Source of the DNA: Rhizobium mesosinicum
GTDB taxonomy: Bacteria > Pseudomonadota > Alphaproteobacteria > Rhizobiales > Rhizobiaceae
NCBI RefSeq assembly: GCF_019511345.1
Contig: NZ_JAEUAK010000006.1
Coordinates: 248,001 to 312,000, forward strand
Length of the DNA stretch: 64,000 bases
Reading direction: 5' to 3'
Positions 1-7,912 of the stretch are shown here, piece by piece. The notes beneath the pieces are model-generated. The model was not told the DNA's origin and did no database searches. It worked only from the letters and a program-made list of their open reading frames with translations. The translations under genes and the position numbers were made by a program. Each line of letters opens with the position of its first letter. Positions within the stretch are counted from its first letter, which is position 1.

Positions 1-170
1 ACAATTTCGGCGTCTATGTGCAGCCGATCAACTACCCGACGGTGCCGAAGAAAACCGAGCGCCTGCGCATCACGCCGACGCCGCTGCATTCGGATGCGGA
101 TATCGAGCACCTCGTCGGCGCGCTGCATTCGCTCTGGTCGCGCTGCGCGCTTGCCCGTCACGTCGCCTGA
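1..170 (+). CDS. hemA: 5-aminolevulinate synthase, C-terminal fragment
   Basis: Only the last 55 codons are present, read from base 3 to the TGA at 168-170; the gene enters from the left edge. The residues VYVQPINYPTVP and LRITPTPLHSD are the C-terminal signature of the PLP-dependent alpha-oxoamine synthase that condenses glycine with succinyl-CoA to 5-aminolevulinate, the first step of heme synthesis by the Shemin route used by alphaproteobacteria. The gene converges on dxr, whose stop lies 33 bases further on. Identity is inferred from this tail only, because the catalytic lysine lies outside the window. Confidence 0.88.
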   Translation, partial: NFGVYVQPINYPTVPKKTERLRITPTPLHSDADIEHLVGALHSLWSRCALARHVA

Positions 171-203
171 TGTCACGTCGACTGATTTCTCAGGAAAATT
201 TCT

Positions 204-1376
204 TTATCGGATGAGCCCGGCAGCCCGCTGCCGGGCTTCCTTATCTGCGGCAAAGACATCGTCCATCGTCGCGGCCGCCGGCAGATCAATGAGATCGTCC
301 ATCACTTTCTCAGTAATCTCGGCCATGGCGAGGAAGGGCAGGCGGCCCTCGATAAAGGCTTCGAGCGCGACTTCCTTGGCGCCGTTGAGCACCGCGCCCT
401 GTACGCCGCCGCGCGTCATCGCCAGCCGGGCGAGCCGCAAAGCTGGGAAACGTTTTTCATCGGGCGCCTCGAAATCCAGCCGCGCGAGCTTGGCGAAATC
501 CAGCCGCTCGATCGGCAGGTTCGCCCGGCGCGGGTGGGAAAGGGCATAGCCGATTGCGGTGCGCATATCCGGTGCGCCGAGCTGAGCCAGCACCGAGCCA
601 TCCGTATAGCCGACCATCGAATGGATGACCGATTGCGGATGGACAATCACCTCCACCTGCTGGGGGCGCAGGCCGAAAAGGTGCTTCGCCTCGATCATCT
701 CCAGCGCCTTGTTGAACAGCGACGCACTATCGATGGAAATCTTCAGGCCCATCGACCACCTCGGATGGGCGCGTGCGGTTTCCACCGTGACATCGGCCAT
801 TTCCTCCAGCGAGGATGTGCGGAACGGACCGCCTGATGCCGTCAGAATGATACGTTCAACGGCATGGCGCTGGTTTTCCTCCAGCACCTGAAAGATCGCA
901 TTATGTTCGCTATCGACGGGCAAGAGCTTGCCGCCGCCTTTTTTCACCGACTCGATGAAAAGATCGCCTGCCGAGACGAGACATTCCTTGTTGGCGAGCG
1001 CGATATCGGCACCGCGGCGCGCCGCGGCAAGCGTAGGAGCAAGACCGGCCGTGCCGACGATAGCTGCCATCACCCAGTCGGCCTCGCAGTCTGCTGCCTC
1101 CATCATGCCGGATTTGCCGGCAGCGACCGCGGTGCCGCTGCCCGAAAGTTCGCTCTTCAGTGATTCGTAATGCCGGCCATCGGCGATGACGGCAAGGCGT
1201 GCGCCTGATGATCTTGCCTGCTGCGCCAGCAATTCGACATTGCCGTTGCCGGTCAGGACGGAGATTTCAAAATTTTCTCGGCCGCCCAGATGATCGATTA
1301 CATTGAGCGTATTTTGGCCGATCGAGCCGGTAGAACCGAAGATACTAAGGCGCCGAGGCGCAATCATGCTCGTCAT
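204..1376 (-). CDS. dxr: 1-deoxy-D-xylulose 5-phosphate reductoisomerase
   Basis: Converts 1-deoxy-D-xylulose 5-phosphate to 2-C-methyl-D-erythritol 4-phosphate with NADPH, the committed step of the MEP isoprenoid pathway in the cytoplasm. With the start at 1376 the product is 390 aa, close to the E. coli enzyme. Visible motifs: NADPH-binding GSTGSIG (14-20), LANKEC (127-132), metal-site DSEH (155-158), SGGPF (181-185), SMG plus ISIDSAS (208-219) and the Glu of MIEA (227-230). The frame is open up to 1466, but the family begins just before the nucleotide-binding strand, so the extra 30 residues are probably untranslated. The gene converges on hemA. Confidence 0.93.
   Translation of the reverse strand: MTSMIAPRRLSIFGSTGSIGQNTLNVIDHLGGRENFEISVLTGNGNVELLAQQARSSGARLAVIADGRHYESLKSELSGSGTAVAAGKSGMMEAADCEADWVMAAIVGTAGLAPTLAAARRGADIALANKECLVSAGDLFIESVKKGGGKLLPVDSEHNAIFQVLEENQRHAVERIILTASGGPFRTSSLEEMADVTVETARAHPRWSMGLKISIDSASLFNKALEMIEAKHLFGLRPQQVEVIVHPQSVIHSMVGYTDGSVLAQLGAPDMRTAIGYALSHPRRANLPIERLDFAKLARLDFEAPDEKRFPALRLARLAMTRGGVQGAVLNGAKEVALEAFIEGRLPFLAMAEITEKVMDDLIDLPAAATMDDVFAADKEARQRAAGLIR
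214..237. terminator. Perfect hairpin in the dxr 3' end, likely hemA terminator
   Basis: Two perfect 10-bp arms (214-223 AGCCCGGCAG, 228-237 CTGCCGGGCT) enclose a CCCG loop. It lies 43 bases past the hemA stop and inside the last codons of the convergent dxr gene. The trailing sequence TCCTTAT is only moderately T-rich, so termination is likely but not certain. Confidence 0.5.
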
Positions 1377-1756
1377 CAGAGTCGATTTCGCAAGAAATTG
1401 CATATCCGGCATCGGCTCTACAGGGGATCGGAAGTGGCAGCAAGTGTGCGATGCAGCAAATTTCAACTCCAGAGGGGTTTACATAGCTCCGCCACAGTGT
1501 GATCCTGATAACATTCCTCACGGGGATGATTATTTGCTGAGGCCGGTTACGGTCGAAAGGCAAATCCGCTGGGCGCTGATGCGTCCGACGAGCAACCGGC
1601 AATTTGCGCCACCGGCCGCGGGCCAAACCAAAACCGAAGATGGAACGGGGACTGCGTGCATGCGCCGTCCTTCATTGCGTTCGACGCGAGCGCTTCCACG
1701 TCCGCTCTGTGCCTGTCGGTGCGCGATCGATGTGCAAGTTCAAACGGTGCGACATT
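1377..1756. other. Divergent intergenic region, no gene seen
   Basis: This 380-bp stretch separates the dxr start from a plus-strand exported protein. It must hold both promoters. I find no tRNA, no long hairpin and no convincing small gene; open frames here lack a ribosome-binding site and resemble no family I know. Confidence 0.5.
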
Positions 1757-2404
1757 ATGACGAAAATAAAGATTGCATGCTTTGTTTTTGCCCTTCTGCC
1801 TCTGGCTGATCCGGTATTTGCGGATGATCTGGTGATCTGGTCGCCGGTGAAGGTGTCCGCCCGTTCCTACAAAACGACGGTCGGGTTTCGCCTGCCGATG
1901 GAATGGGAGACGAGCGCCGGCGCAGATCTCGCGCTTGCCTCGAACAAGAACGGCGCACCTCTGCCGGATTCCGGCCAGGCGATGCTCTGGGGCAAGCTGC
2001 AGAAGGTTAGCGTTACGCCGGCCAGCCGTGCGCAGCAGGATGTGACGCTGCAGGTCGACACGTTGCGCGGCAGCGGTGCGCTTATGCTTAGCCGCTCGCG
2101 CAGCTGGATACTCTCCGACTCGCTCGACTTGCAGACGACACGCACGGTAAGTCTCGGTTACAACGCGGTCGATGCGCGGCAGGCGACGGTGTCGGCTTCG
2201 CAGGCGGTCAAGCTGATCTATCCGTGGACCGGCACGTCGATCTCTGCCGGCAGCAGCATCAGCGATACCGATGGCGATTTTTCCAGCACCGTTGGCGTCA
2301 ACCAGAATATCCTACCCAATCTCGGACTGAGCGCGTCCGTGTCCGATCCGCTTTCGACCGGGCGGACGGGAAATGTCAATTTGAATTATCAGCTTCACTG
2401 GTAA
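1757..2404 (+). CDS. Exported protein of unknown function, possible outer-membrane beta protein
   Basis: A 215-aa product. The chosen ATG at 1757 puts a clear signal peptide at the N-terminus (MTKIKIACFVFALLPL, cleavage after VFA near residue 21). The frame continues further upstream but that part has no plausible start. The mature part is rich in alternating polar and hydrophobic residues, with repeated SxS/SAS strands, and ends in an aromatic residue (NLNYQLHW), as outer-membrane beta-barrels often do. I do not recognise the family. It lies 56 bases before the BON-domain gene, on the same strand. Confidence 0.65.
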   Translation: MTKIKIACFVFALLPLADPVFADDLVIWSPVKVSARSYKTTVGFRLPMEWETSAGADLALASNKNGAPLPDSGQAMLWGKLQKVSVTPASRAQQDVTLQVDTLRGSGALMLSRSRSWILSDSLDLQTTRTVSLGYNAVDARQATVSASQAVKLIYPWTGTSISAGSSISDTDGDFSSTVGVNQNILPNLGLSASVSDPLSTGRTGNVNLNYQLHW

Positions 2405-2460
2405 GCGAAACCAAAGCCCCCTCAGACGCGTTTCTTCCCACCAGCAAGGAGGACAGAACG

Positions 2461-2751
2461 ATGGTCTTCAAGGAACAAACATTTCATGGCCATCAGCCAG
2501 AAGCTGAGGCCGAATATGCCAATCGCGCGACGTTGGAAGCTGCGGTTGCAAATGCGCTGGCTGTCGCCGGTGGTATCGATGCCGCCGATGTCGAGGTTAC
2601 GGCCGAAGGCGACGAGATCGTTTTGAGCGGCAGTGTCGGTACAGTCGATGAAATCGAGCGGGCAACTGTCATCGCCAGAGCAGTTGAAGGCGTACACACG
2701 GTTCGAAACCGTATTTTGCTTGCGGGTTCGATGAGCGACGTTCGGCATTAG
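2461..2751 (+). CDS. BON domain protein
   Basis: A 96-aa protein with a strong ribosome-binding site AAGGAGG at 2446-2452, eight bases before the ATG, which fixes the start. Residues 25-90 read as one BON domain (bacterial OsmY and nodulation family): a helix (NRATLEAAVANAL), DVEVTAEGDEIVLSGSVGTV, then ERATVIARAVEGVHTVRNRI. BON domains are thought to bind phospholipid or act in envelope stress. No signal peptide is visible, so this copy appears cytoplasmic, unlike OsmY. Its partner is unknown; the preceding exported protein may share its transcript. Confidence 0.82.
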   Translation: MVFKEQTFHGHQPEAEAEYANRATLEAAVANALAVAGGIDAADVEVTAEGDEIVLSGSVGTVDEIERATVIARAVEGVHTVRNRILLAGSMSDVRH

Positions 2752-2956
2752 TCACCAACCGAACATTCTACTTCTCGTATTCCGTATAACGGCATCGGCT
2801 CCATCAATGTCGGGGCTGCAGATCGGTCCTTATTGGAGGCAGACGGCGGTGGCTCGGGCGAAAGCCGCGCCCATTCCATCGTCTGCTGTAATCTCCGATG
2901 GAGCTGCGCTTCCGGCTCCCTACGCACGCAAGGGCTTCAAGCCATGGCTCAGCTGA

Positions 2957-3118
2957 TCAGCCGAAGCGCTCGGTCAGGAAATCGGCGGGGGCTTTTTCAC
3001 CGACAAGCCGATCGGTCTTCGGCGTCGTGACAGAACCTTGCGGCTGGTAGCTGATGGCGAGCAGCAGAGCGCCGGCGATTGCACAGCCAATTGCAAGCAG
3101 GGTCATTCGAATACGCAT
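2957..3118 (-). CDS. Small membrane-anchored or secreted protein, 53 aa
   Basis: A short minus-strand gene: ATG at 3118, TGA at 2957-2959. A GGAG ribosome-binding site lies at 3127-3130, eight bases upstream. The N-terminus (MRIRMTLLAIGCAIAGALL) is basic then hydrophobic, an export signal or a single membrane anchor, followed by about 30 polar residues ending in LTERFG. No family is recognised. The SD, the codon use and the clean signal-like segment support it as real. It faces the same way as the small exported protein at 3221-3469. Confidence 0.6.
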   Translation of the reverse strand: MRIRMTLLAIGCAIAGALLLAISYQPQGSVTTPKTDRLVGEKAPADFLTERFG

Positions 3119-3220
3119 GACGGACACTCCTATTTTTCCGTTAAAACGCGAGTGAAATTCCGAAGTTCCTCATGCTCAGAACAGCAAACCTGGCTGGTCT
3201 CCAGCCAAGGTCTTCATGCC

Positions 3221-3469
3221 TTAGCGGCAGACACGGGTCTTTTCGATCACGATATGGCCGTGCCTATGGAAGCGTTCCGTGCGGGTAAAACAATCATGCG
3301 AAACGCGACGCGGCGGCAGGTGGCGGCGGTAGTAAGGGCGCTCCATCATGCGGTGATATCCGTATCCGTCGTTGTCGGTTGTGATGGTTACACTGGCCGC
3401 CTGGGCGGTAAGAGCACTTGCAAGAATGGTACCCGCAACACATGCGGAAGCGATGACGATATTCTTCAT
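3221..3469 (-). CDS. Small secreted protein with a C-x20-C pair
   Basis: An 82-aa product with a signal peptide (MKNIVIASACVAGTILASAL, cleavage after AQA near residue 24). The mature part starts SVTITT, carries a Tyr/Arg/His-rich middle (DNDGYGYHRMMERPYYRR), and ends in a segment from Cys-Phe-Thr-Arg to Cys-Arg with exactly 20 residues between the two cysteines. That pair could form a periplasmic disulfide. An AAGGAAGG ribosome-binding site precedes the ATG. The gene at 55170-55475 has the same plan and cysteine spacing, so the two look like members of one small family. Function unknown. Confidence 0.72.
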   Translation of the reverse strand: MKNIVIASACVAGTILASALTAQAASVTITTDNDGYGYHRMMERPYYRRHLPPRRVSHDCFTRTERFHRHGHIVIEKTRVCR

Positions 3470-3613
3470 GACTAGCCTTCCTTTCTAAGTTCGTCAGGAG
3501 AGGAACTCGAACGAAGCGCAGTCAGTTCAATCACATAGCGTTACCAATTATGTCGATGGCAACCTTTGCCCGCCCGAAATCGTTCTCGTGTCGAAGCAGC
3601 CGGAGACATCGTA

Positions 3614-4120
3614 ATGGGACAAATCGGAAGGGCCGTTACACTGGCCGTCGGGCTTGCCGGCGGCATGCTTTTCTCGCAGGCGCCGGAATTCGCCCAGCAA
3701 TATCGCCAGCGCATCGGCGGGGCGATCGATGAGCTCAGGATCATCGTCGACGACTTCACGAAACAGGCGGCCAACCATCATCTCGATCGTCAGCAGGCAC
3801 TCGAGGTCTATGCCCGTTCTACCGACGATTTCCTGCGCGATCGCGGCCTTTCGATGCGCGGTACGCTGGAGCGCTATGAGCGTCTCGTCACCCAGCAATC
3901 GGATCTCGGTGTCGCCGCGCCGATCGCAAGGCCCTTCATTCTCATGCGCAATGCCGACGAGGGGATTCTTGCCAATACATGGCGCGACTTCGTGCCGGGA
4001 GTCCCCGTCAGCTTCGCGGGCTTTGTTTGGGCTGCAATCGGGCTGGTCGGCGGATGGATCGTCGCCGTGCTGTTCGGGGCTGGCGCAAAACGCGCAGTGC
4101 GGTGGCGACCAAGTTATTGA
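3614..4120 (+). CDS. DUF2937 family membrane protein
   Basis: A 168-aa product matching the DUF2937 pattern: an N-terminal membrane segment (AVTLAVGLAGGMLFSQAPEF), a soluble mostly helical middle (YRQRIGGAIDELRIIVDDF onward, roughly 30-120), and a C-terminal membrane segment (FAGFVWAAIGLVGGWIVAVL). Start chosen at 3614 because GGAG at 3602-3605 lies eight bases upstream and the family begins MGQIGRA-like. The role of the family is not established. It is followed by a tRNA on the opposite strand. Confidence 0.78.
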   Translation: MGQIGRAVTLAVGLAGGMLFSQAPEFAQQYRQRIGGAIDELRIIVDDFTKQAANHHLDRQQALEVYARSTDDFLRDRGLSMRGTLERYERLVTQQSDLGVAAPIARPFILMRNADEGILANTWRDFVPGVPVSFAGFVWAAIGLVGGWIVAVLFGAGAKRAVRWRPSY

Positions 4121-4128
4121 CGAAATAA

Positions 4129-4205
4129 TGGTGATCCCGACGCGATTCGAACGCGTGACCCCCAGATTAGGAATCTGGTGCTCTATCCTGCTGAGCTACG
4201 GGACC
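4129..4205 (-). tRNA. tRNA-Arg (anticodon CCU)
   Basis: Minus-strand 77-nt cloverleaf. The acceptor stem GGTCCCG pairs with CGGGATC (one G-T pair), discriminator A, and CCA is encoded. The anticodon stem CCAGA/TCTGG holds the loop TTCCTAA, giving anticodon CCT and reading AGG. The T arm contains GTTCGAATC. Intact. Confidence 0.96.
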
Positions 4206-4224
4206 ACTTGGATGCCATGCATAC

Positions 4225-4253
4225 AAAAGGCTTGGCAGGAAGCCAAGCCTTTT
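4225..4253 (-). terminator. Rho-independent terminator of the M20 hydrolase gene
   Basis: Perfect 12-bp arms (4225-4236 and 4242-4253) around a 5-base loop, with A and T runs on the two outer sides, so it can act in both directions. It lies 25 bases past the minus-strand stop at 4278 and separates that gene from tRNA-Arg. Confidence 0.88.
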
Positions 4254-4277
4254 CAGTGTTTCTAATGTCGTTTCATC

Positions 4278-5441
4278 TCAGGCGCCGAGGCGCTGTTCGG
4301 CAAGGCGCACCCAGTAGGAAATACCGTGGGCGATTGCATCGTCGTTGAAATCGTAGGCGGGGTTATGCAGACCGGCGGTGTCGCCGTTGCCGATGAAGAT
4401 GAAGGCGCCGGGGCGGGCGTTCAGCATGTAGGAGAAATCCTCGCCGCCCATCATCGGATCGACCTCAGGATTGACGTTGGCTTCGCCGGCTATGTCGCCG
4501 GCGATGGCGACGGCGTGTTCCGTTTCATCCGCATGGTTGAAGGTGACGGGGTAGTTGCGGTGGAAGTTGATATCGGCTTCAGCGCCATGGGCGGCGCAGA
4601 TGCCTTCGACCACTTGGCGAAGGCGTGCTTCGGCCTGGGCACGCACCTCGTCATCCAGCGTGCGGATCGTGCCGGCGAAGGTTGCGTCATTGGGTATGAC
4701 GTTATGGGCGAAGCCGGCATTGAACTTGGTGACGGAGACCACGACCGAGCGCAGCGGATTGACGCTGCGCGAGGCGATCAGTTGCAGGTTTGTGACGATC
4801 TGTGCGCCAATGGCGATCGGGTCGATCGTACGGTGCGGCTGGGCCGCATGGCCGCCGCGGCCCTTGATGGTGACGGTGAACTCGTCGGTTGCCGCCATGA
4901 TGGGACCTTTGCGGGTGGCGAACTGGCCGACGGGCAGACCCGGGAGATTGTGCATGCCGTAGACCTCGTCGATGCCGAAGCGCTCCATCATGCCGTCCTT
5001 GACCATCAGGTTGCCGCCGCCGCCGCCTTCTTCGGCGGGCTGAAAGATCACAGCGACATTACCATTGAAGTTGCGGGTCTCTGCGAGGTACTTCGCTGCA
5101 CCCAGCAGCATGGCCGTATGGCCATCATGACCGCAGGCGTGCATCTTGCCAGGTGTTTTCGATGCCCAAGGTTTGCCAGTGATTTCGGTGAGCGGCAGGG
5201 CATCCATATCGGCGCGCAGGCCTACCGTGCGGCTGCCTTCGCCCCTGCCCTTGATGAGGCCGACGACGCCGGTGCGGCCGATGCCGGTGACGATTTCATC
5301 GACGCCGAATTCCTTCAGCTTTTCAACCACAAAGGCAGCCGTGTTTTCGACTGCAAAGAGAAGTTCCGGCCGGGCATGGATGTGGCGGCGCCACTCTGCG
5401 ACTTCGTCCTGAAGTTCGGCGGCTCTATTCAGAATCGGCAT
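4278..5441 (-). CDS. M20 family amidohydrolase (hippurate hydrolase type)
   Basis: A 387-aa cytoplasmic metallo-amidohydrolase of the M20D group, which removes acyl groups from N-acyl amino acids. Visible: HIHARPE (20-26), RADMDALP (76-83), the metal ligands of CGHDGH (103-108), the Glu pair of PAEEGGGGG (135-143), MHN (163-165), and GGEDFSYM plus LHNP near the C-terminus. Length is normal for the family. Substrate cannot be told from sequence; annotations vary between hippurate hydrolase, N-acyl-L-amino-acid amidohydrolase and IAA-amino acid hydrolase. It diverges from the D,D-carboxypeptidase gene across 155 bp. Confidence 0.88.
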   Translation of the reverse strand: MPILNRAAELQDEVAEWRRHIHARPELLFAVENTAAFVVEKLKEFGVDEIVTGIGRTGVVGLIKGRGEGSRTVGLRADMDALPLTEITGKPWASKTPGKMHACGHDGHTAMLLGAAKYLAETRNFNGNVAVIFQPAEEGGGGGNLMVKDGMMERFGIDEVYGMHNLPGLPVGQFATRKGPIMAATDEFTVTIKGRGGHAAQPHRTIDPIAIGAQIVTNLQLIASRSVNPLRSVVVSVTKFNAGFAHNVIPNDATFAGTIRTLDDEVRAQAEARLRQVVEGICAAHGAEADINFHRNYPVTFNHADETEHAVAIAGDIAGEANVNPEVDPMMGGEDFSYMLNARPGAFIFIGNGDTAGLHNPAYDFNDDAIAHGISYWVRLAEQRLGA

Positions 5442-5483
5442 TCTTGGCTTCCTGTGAATGAAATGCGTGGGGCCTGTCTGAAA

Positions 5484-5502
5484 GCATCACAGGGCGTGAT
5501 GC
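5484..5502. promoter_or_regulatory. Inverted repeat in a divergent promoter region
   Basis: GCATCAC (5484-5490) and GTGATGC (5496-5502) are perfect 7-bp arms around AGGGC. The site is 43 bases upstream of the amidohydrolase start and 95 upstream of the carboxypeptidase start. It could be an operator; no regulator gene is adjacent. Confidence 0.35.
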
Positions 5503-5596
5503 CTTGGAAATAACTTAGTCAATGACCTTTGCCATGTCATAGCCATATAGGGTAAATAGGGGAAGGTTTCGAGATAATTCCCTGAAGGACGAGCAC

Positions 5597-6739
5597 TTGT
5601 CGACGCGCCACGATCGTTTGTTCGCCGCTTTGCGGCCCTTTTCTTTTGTAGCGACAGCAACAACGGTTCTTGTCTCGTCCGTTACACTTGCTCACGCCAA
5701 TCCGCATATTCTCGTCGACGTGCAGACCGGCCGCGTGCTGGAGCATGAAGAAGCCTTCCGCAAGTGGTATCCGGCTTCGCTCACCAAGCTGATGACCGTC
5801 TATACGGTTTTCGATGCGATCCGCTCCGGCCAGATCAGTCTCGACACCCCCGTTGTCATGAGCAAGCGGGCCGCGTCCGCGCCGCCGGCTAAGATGGGTT
5901 TCAAGCCGGGCCAGAAATTCACGCTCGACAGCGCGTTGAAAATCCTGATGGTGAAGTCGGCCAATGACATCGCCGTTGCCGTTGCGGAAGCTGTCGGCGG
6001 CACCCAGGAAGCTTTCGTCGTGCGCATGAATTCCGAGGCGGCGAAGCTCGGTATGACGGATTCGCATTTCGTCAATCCGAACGGCCTGCCGGGCAACGGA
6101 CAATATACGACGGCCCGCGACCTTGCGATTCTGACGGTGGCGCTGCGCCGCGACTTCCCGCAATATGCCGGCTATTTCTCGCTGGAAGGTTTTACGAACG
6201 GCAAGCAGAACGTCCCGAACATCAACATGCTGATCGGTCGCTTTGCCGGCGCCGATGGCATGAAGACCGGCTTCATCTGCGCGTCTGGCTTCAATCAGAT
6301 CGGTTCTGCGACGCGTAACGGCCGTACGCTGGTGTCGGTCGTTCTCGGCACCGACAGCCTGGCGGCCCGCGCTGACGCCACCGCAAACCTGCTCCAGAAG
6401 GGCTTTACCACGCAGTTTGCGGCGAACGACACGCTGGGCTCGCTGAAGCCTTACGGCCCCGGGCAGGACCAGGTGAGTGACATCACGGCCGATATCTGCA
6501 GCGCAAAGGGCGCAAAAGTGCGTAGCGAAACGCGTGACGAGGTTGGCCGCATGAAGGTGCAGTCACCCTATATCCACGAGATGGATCATGAGCCGCAATT
6601 CGTGTTCGCGGGCCTCATTCCGGGCCAGGATACGCAGCCAGTGGCCCAGAATGACAAGTCCGACAAATCGGCCAAGGGCGATGCTGTGGAAGCGCTCGCA
6701 AATGTGCCGGTACCGCTTCCGCGGCCGGCATCCTTCTAA
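5597..6739 (+). CDS. D-alanyl-D-alanine carboxypeptidase (penicillin-binding protein, S11)
   Basis: Removes the terminal D-Ala from peptidoglycan pentapeptides in the periplasm. The 380-aa product has an N-terminal signal (cleavage after AHA near residue 34), the active-site SLTK (Ser61, Lys64), SAN (121-123) and KTG (223-225), all in the order of the DacA/DacF serine peptidases. The start is a TTG at 5597 with AAGGA at 5585-5589. After the catalytic domain comes a short Asp/Lys-rich, Pro-rich tail ending PLPRPASF. No clear C-terminal amphipathic helix is seen. Followed nine bases later by the CobW-type gene, likely on one transcript. Confidence 0.9.
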   Translation: MSTRHDRLFAALRPFSFVATATTVLVSSVTLAHANPHILVDVQTGRVLEHEEAFRKWYPASLTKLMTVYTVFDAIRSGQISLDTPVVMSKRAASAPPAKMGFKPGQKFTLDSALKILMVKSANDIAVAVAEAVGGTQEAFVVRMNSEAAKLGMTDSHFVNPNGLPGNGQYTTARDLAILTVALRRDFPQYAGYFSLEGFTNGKQNVPNINMLIGRFAGADGMKTGFICASGFNQIGSATRNGRTLVSVVLGTDSLAARADATANLLQKGFTTQFAANDTLGSLKPYGPGQDQVSDITADICSAKGAKVRSETRDEVGRMKVQSPYIHEMDHEPQFVFAGLIPGQDTQPVAQNDKSDKSAKGDAVEALANVPVPLPRPASF

Positions 6740-6748
6740 GGAAAAATC

Positions 6749-7900
6749 ATGAGCACGCTTAGCCACAAGATTCCGGTCACCATCCTGACCGGCTTTCTCG
6801 GTGCCGGTAAATCGACCCTCCTGAACCGGATCCTCAAAGATCCCGCTATGAAGGATGCAGCCGTCATCATCAATGAATTCGGCGATGTCGGCATCGACCA
6901 TCTGCTGGTCGAAAGCTCCGGCGATTCCATAATCGAACTCTCCGATGGCTGCCTCTGCTGCACTGTGCGCGGGGAACTGGTCGATACGCTGGCGAACCTG
7001 ATGGATGCGGTGCAGACGGGACGCGTGAAGCCGGTCAGACGCGTGGTCATCGAAACCACCGGCCTTGCCGACCCGGCTCCTGTCATGCAGGCGATCATGG
7101 GCAATCCTGTCATCGCGCAGAATTTCGAGCTAGATGGTGTGGTCACTGTTGTCGATGCCGTGAATGGCCTGCAGACCCTCGACAATCACGAAGAGGCGCG
7201 CAAACAGGTGGCTGTTGCCGATCGGCTGATCGTTTCGAAGAAGAGCATAGCCGGCGACACGGATGCGCTGACGGCACGCCTGCATGGCCTCAACCCGCGC
7301 GCCGCCATCATGGATGCCGACAGCGATCAGGCAGGCTCGGCGCGTATTTTCGTCAACGGGCTTTATGATCCCGGCACAAAAATCGCCGATGTCCGCCGTT
7401 GGCTGCATGATGAGCATGAGCACGAGGGGCACCATCATCACGACCATGGCCACGATCATGATCATGGGCATCACCACCATCACGGCCATGAACATCAGGA
7501 CCCACATGATGTAAACCGTCACGATGCTTCGATCCGCTCCTTCTCGATCATCGAGGAGAAGCCTATCGATCCGATGGCGCTCGAAATGTTCATCGATCTC
7601 CTGCGTTCTGCGCATGGGGAAAAGCTCTTGCGCATGAAGGCGATCATCGCAACGTCCGACCGGCCGGAGCGACCGCTGGTGTTACATGGCGTTCAGAGCA
7701 TCTTTCATCCGCCGGTGCGGCTTCCAGCCTGGCCGGATCCCGAAGACCGGCGCACACGTATGGTGCTGATCACGAAGGATCTGCCGGAGGCTTTCGTGAA
7801 GGATCTTTTCGATGCGTTCGTGGGCAAGCCGCGGATCGATACGCCGGATCGGACTGCACTCAGCGACAATCCGCTCGCTATTCCGGGGATGCGTATTTAG
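6749..7900 (+). CDS. CobW/COG0523 family GTPase with histidine-rich metal loop
   Basis: A 383-aa G3E GTPase of the COG0523 family. Walker A GFLGAGKS (15-22), INEFG (41-45), the metal-site motif GCLCC (67-71), and a CobW_C domain from about 265 onward. Between them, at about 219-253, runs a His/Asp/Glu/Gly-rich stretch with well over a dozen histidines. Family members deliver zinc or cobalt to target enzymes; the long His stretch suggests metal storage or sensing. This could be a zinc chaperone (ZigA/YciC type) or a cobalamin-linked protein; the neighbours do not decide, since cobS/cobT lie 9 kb away. AAGGAAAAATC precedes the ATG. Confidence 0.88.
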   Translation: MSTLSHKIPVTILTGFLGAGKSTLLNRILKDPAMKDAAVIINEFGDVGIDHLLVESSGDSIIELSDGCLCCTVRGELVDTLANLMDAVQTGRVKPVRRVVIETTGLADPAPVMQAIMGNPVIAQNFELDGVVTVVDAVNGLQTLDNHEEARKQVAVADRLIVSKKSIAGDTDALTARLHGLNPRAAIMDADSDQAGSARIFVNGLYDPGTKIADVRRWLHDEHEHEGHHHHDHGHDHDHGHHHHHGHEHQDPHDVNRHDASIRSFSIIEEKPIDPMALEMFIDLLRSAHGEKLLRMKAIIATSDRPERPLVLHGVQSIFHPPVRLPAWPDPEDRRTRMVLITKDLPEAFVKDLFDAFVGKPRIDTPDRTALSDNPLAIPGMRI

Positions 7901-7912
7901 CTGCGAAAGACC

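Noticed and set aside
4326..5513. A 395-codon open frame opposite the M20 amidohydrolase
   Set aside because: Antisense shadow; the minus strand has all the metal-binding motifs and a terminator.
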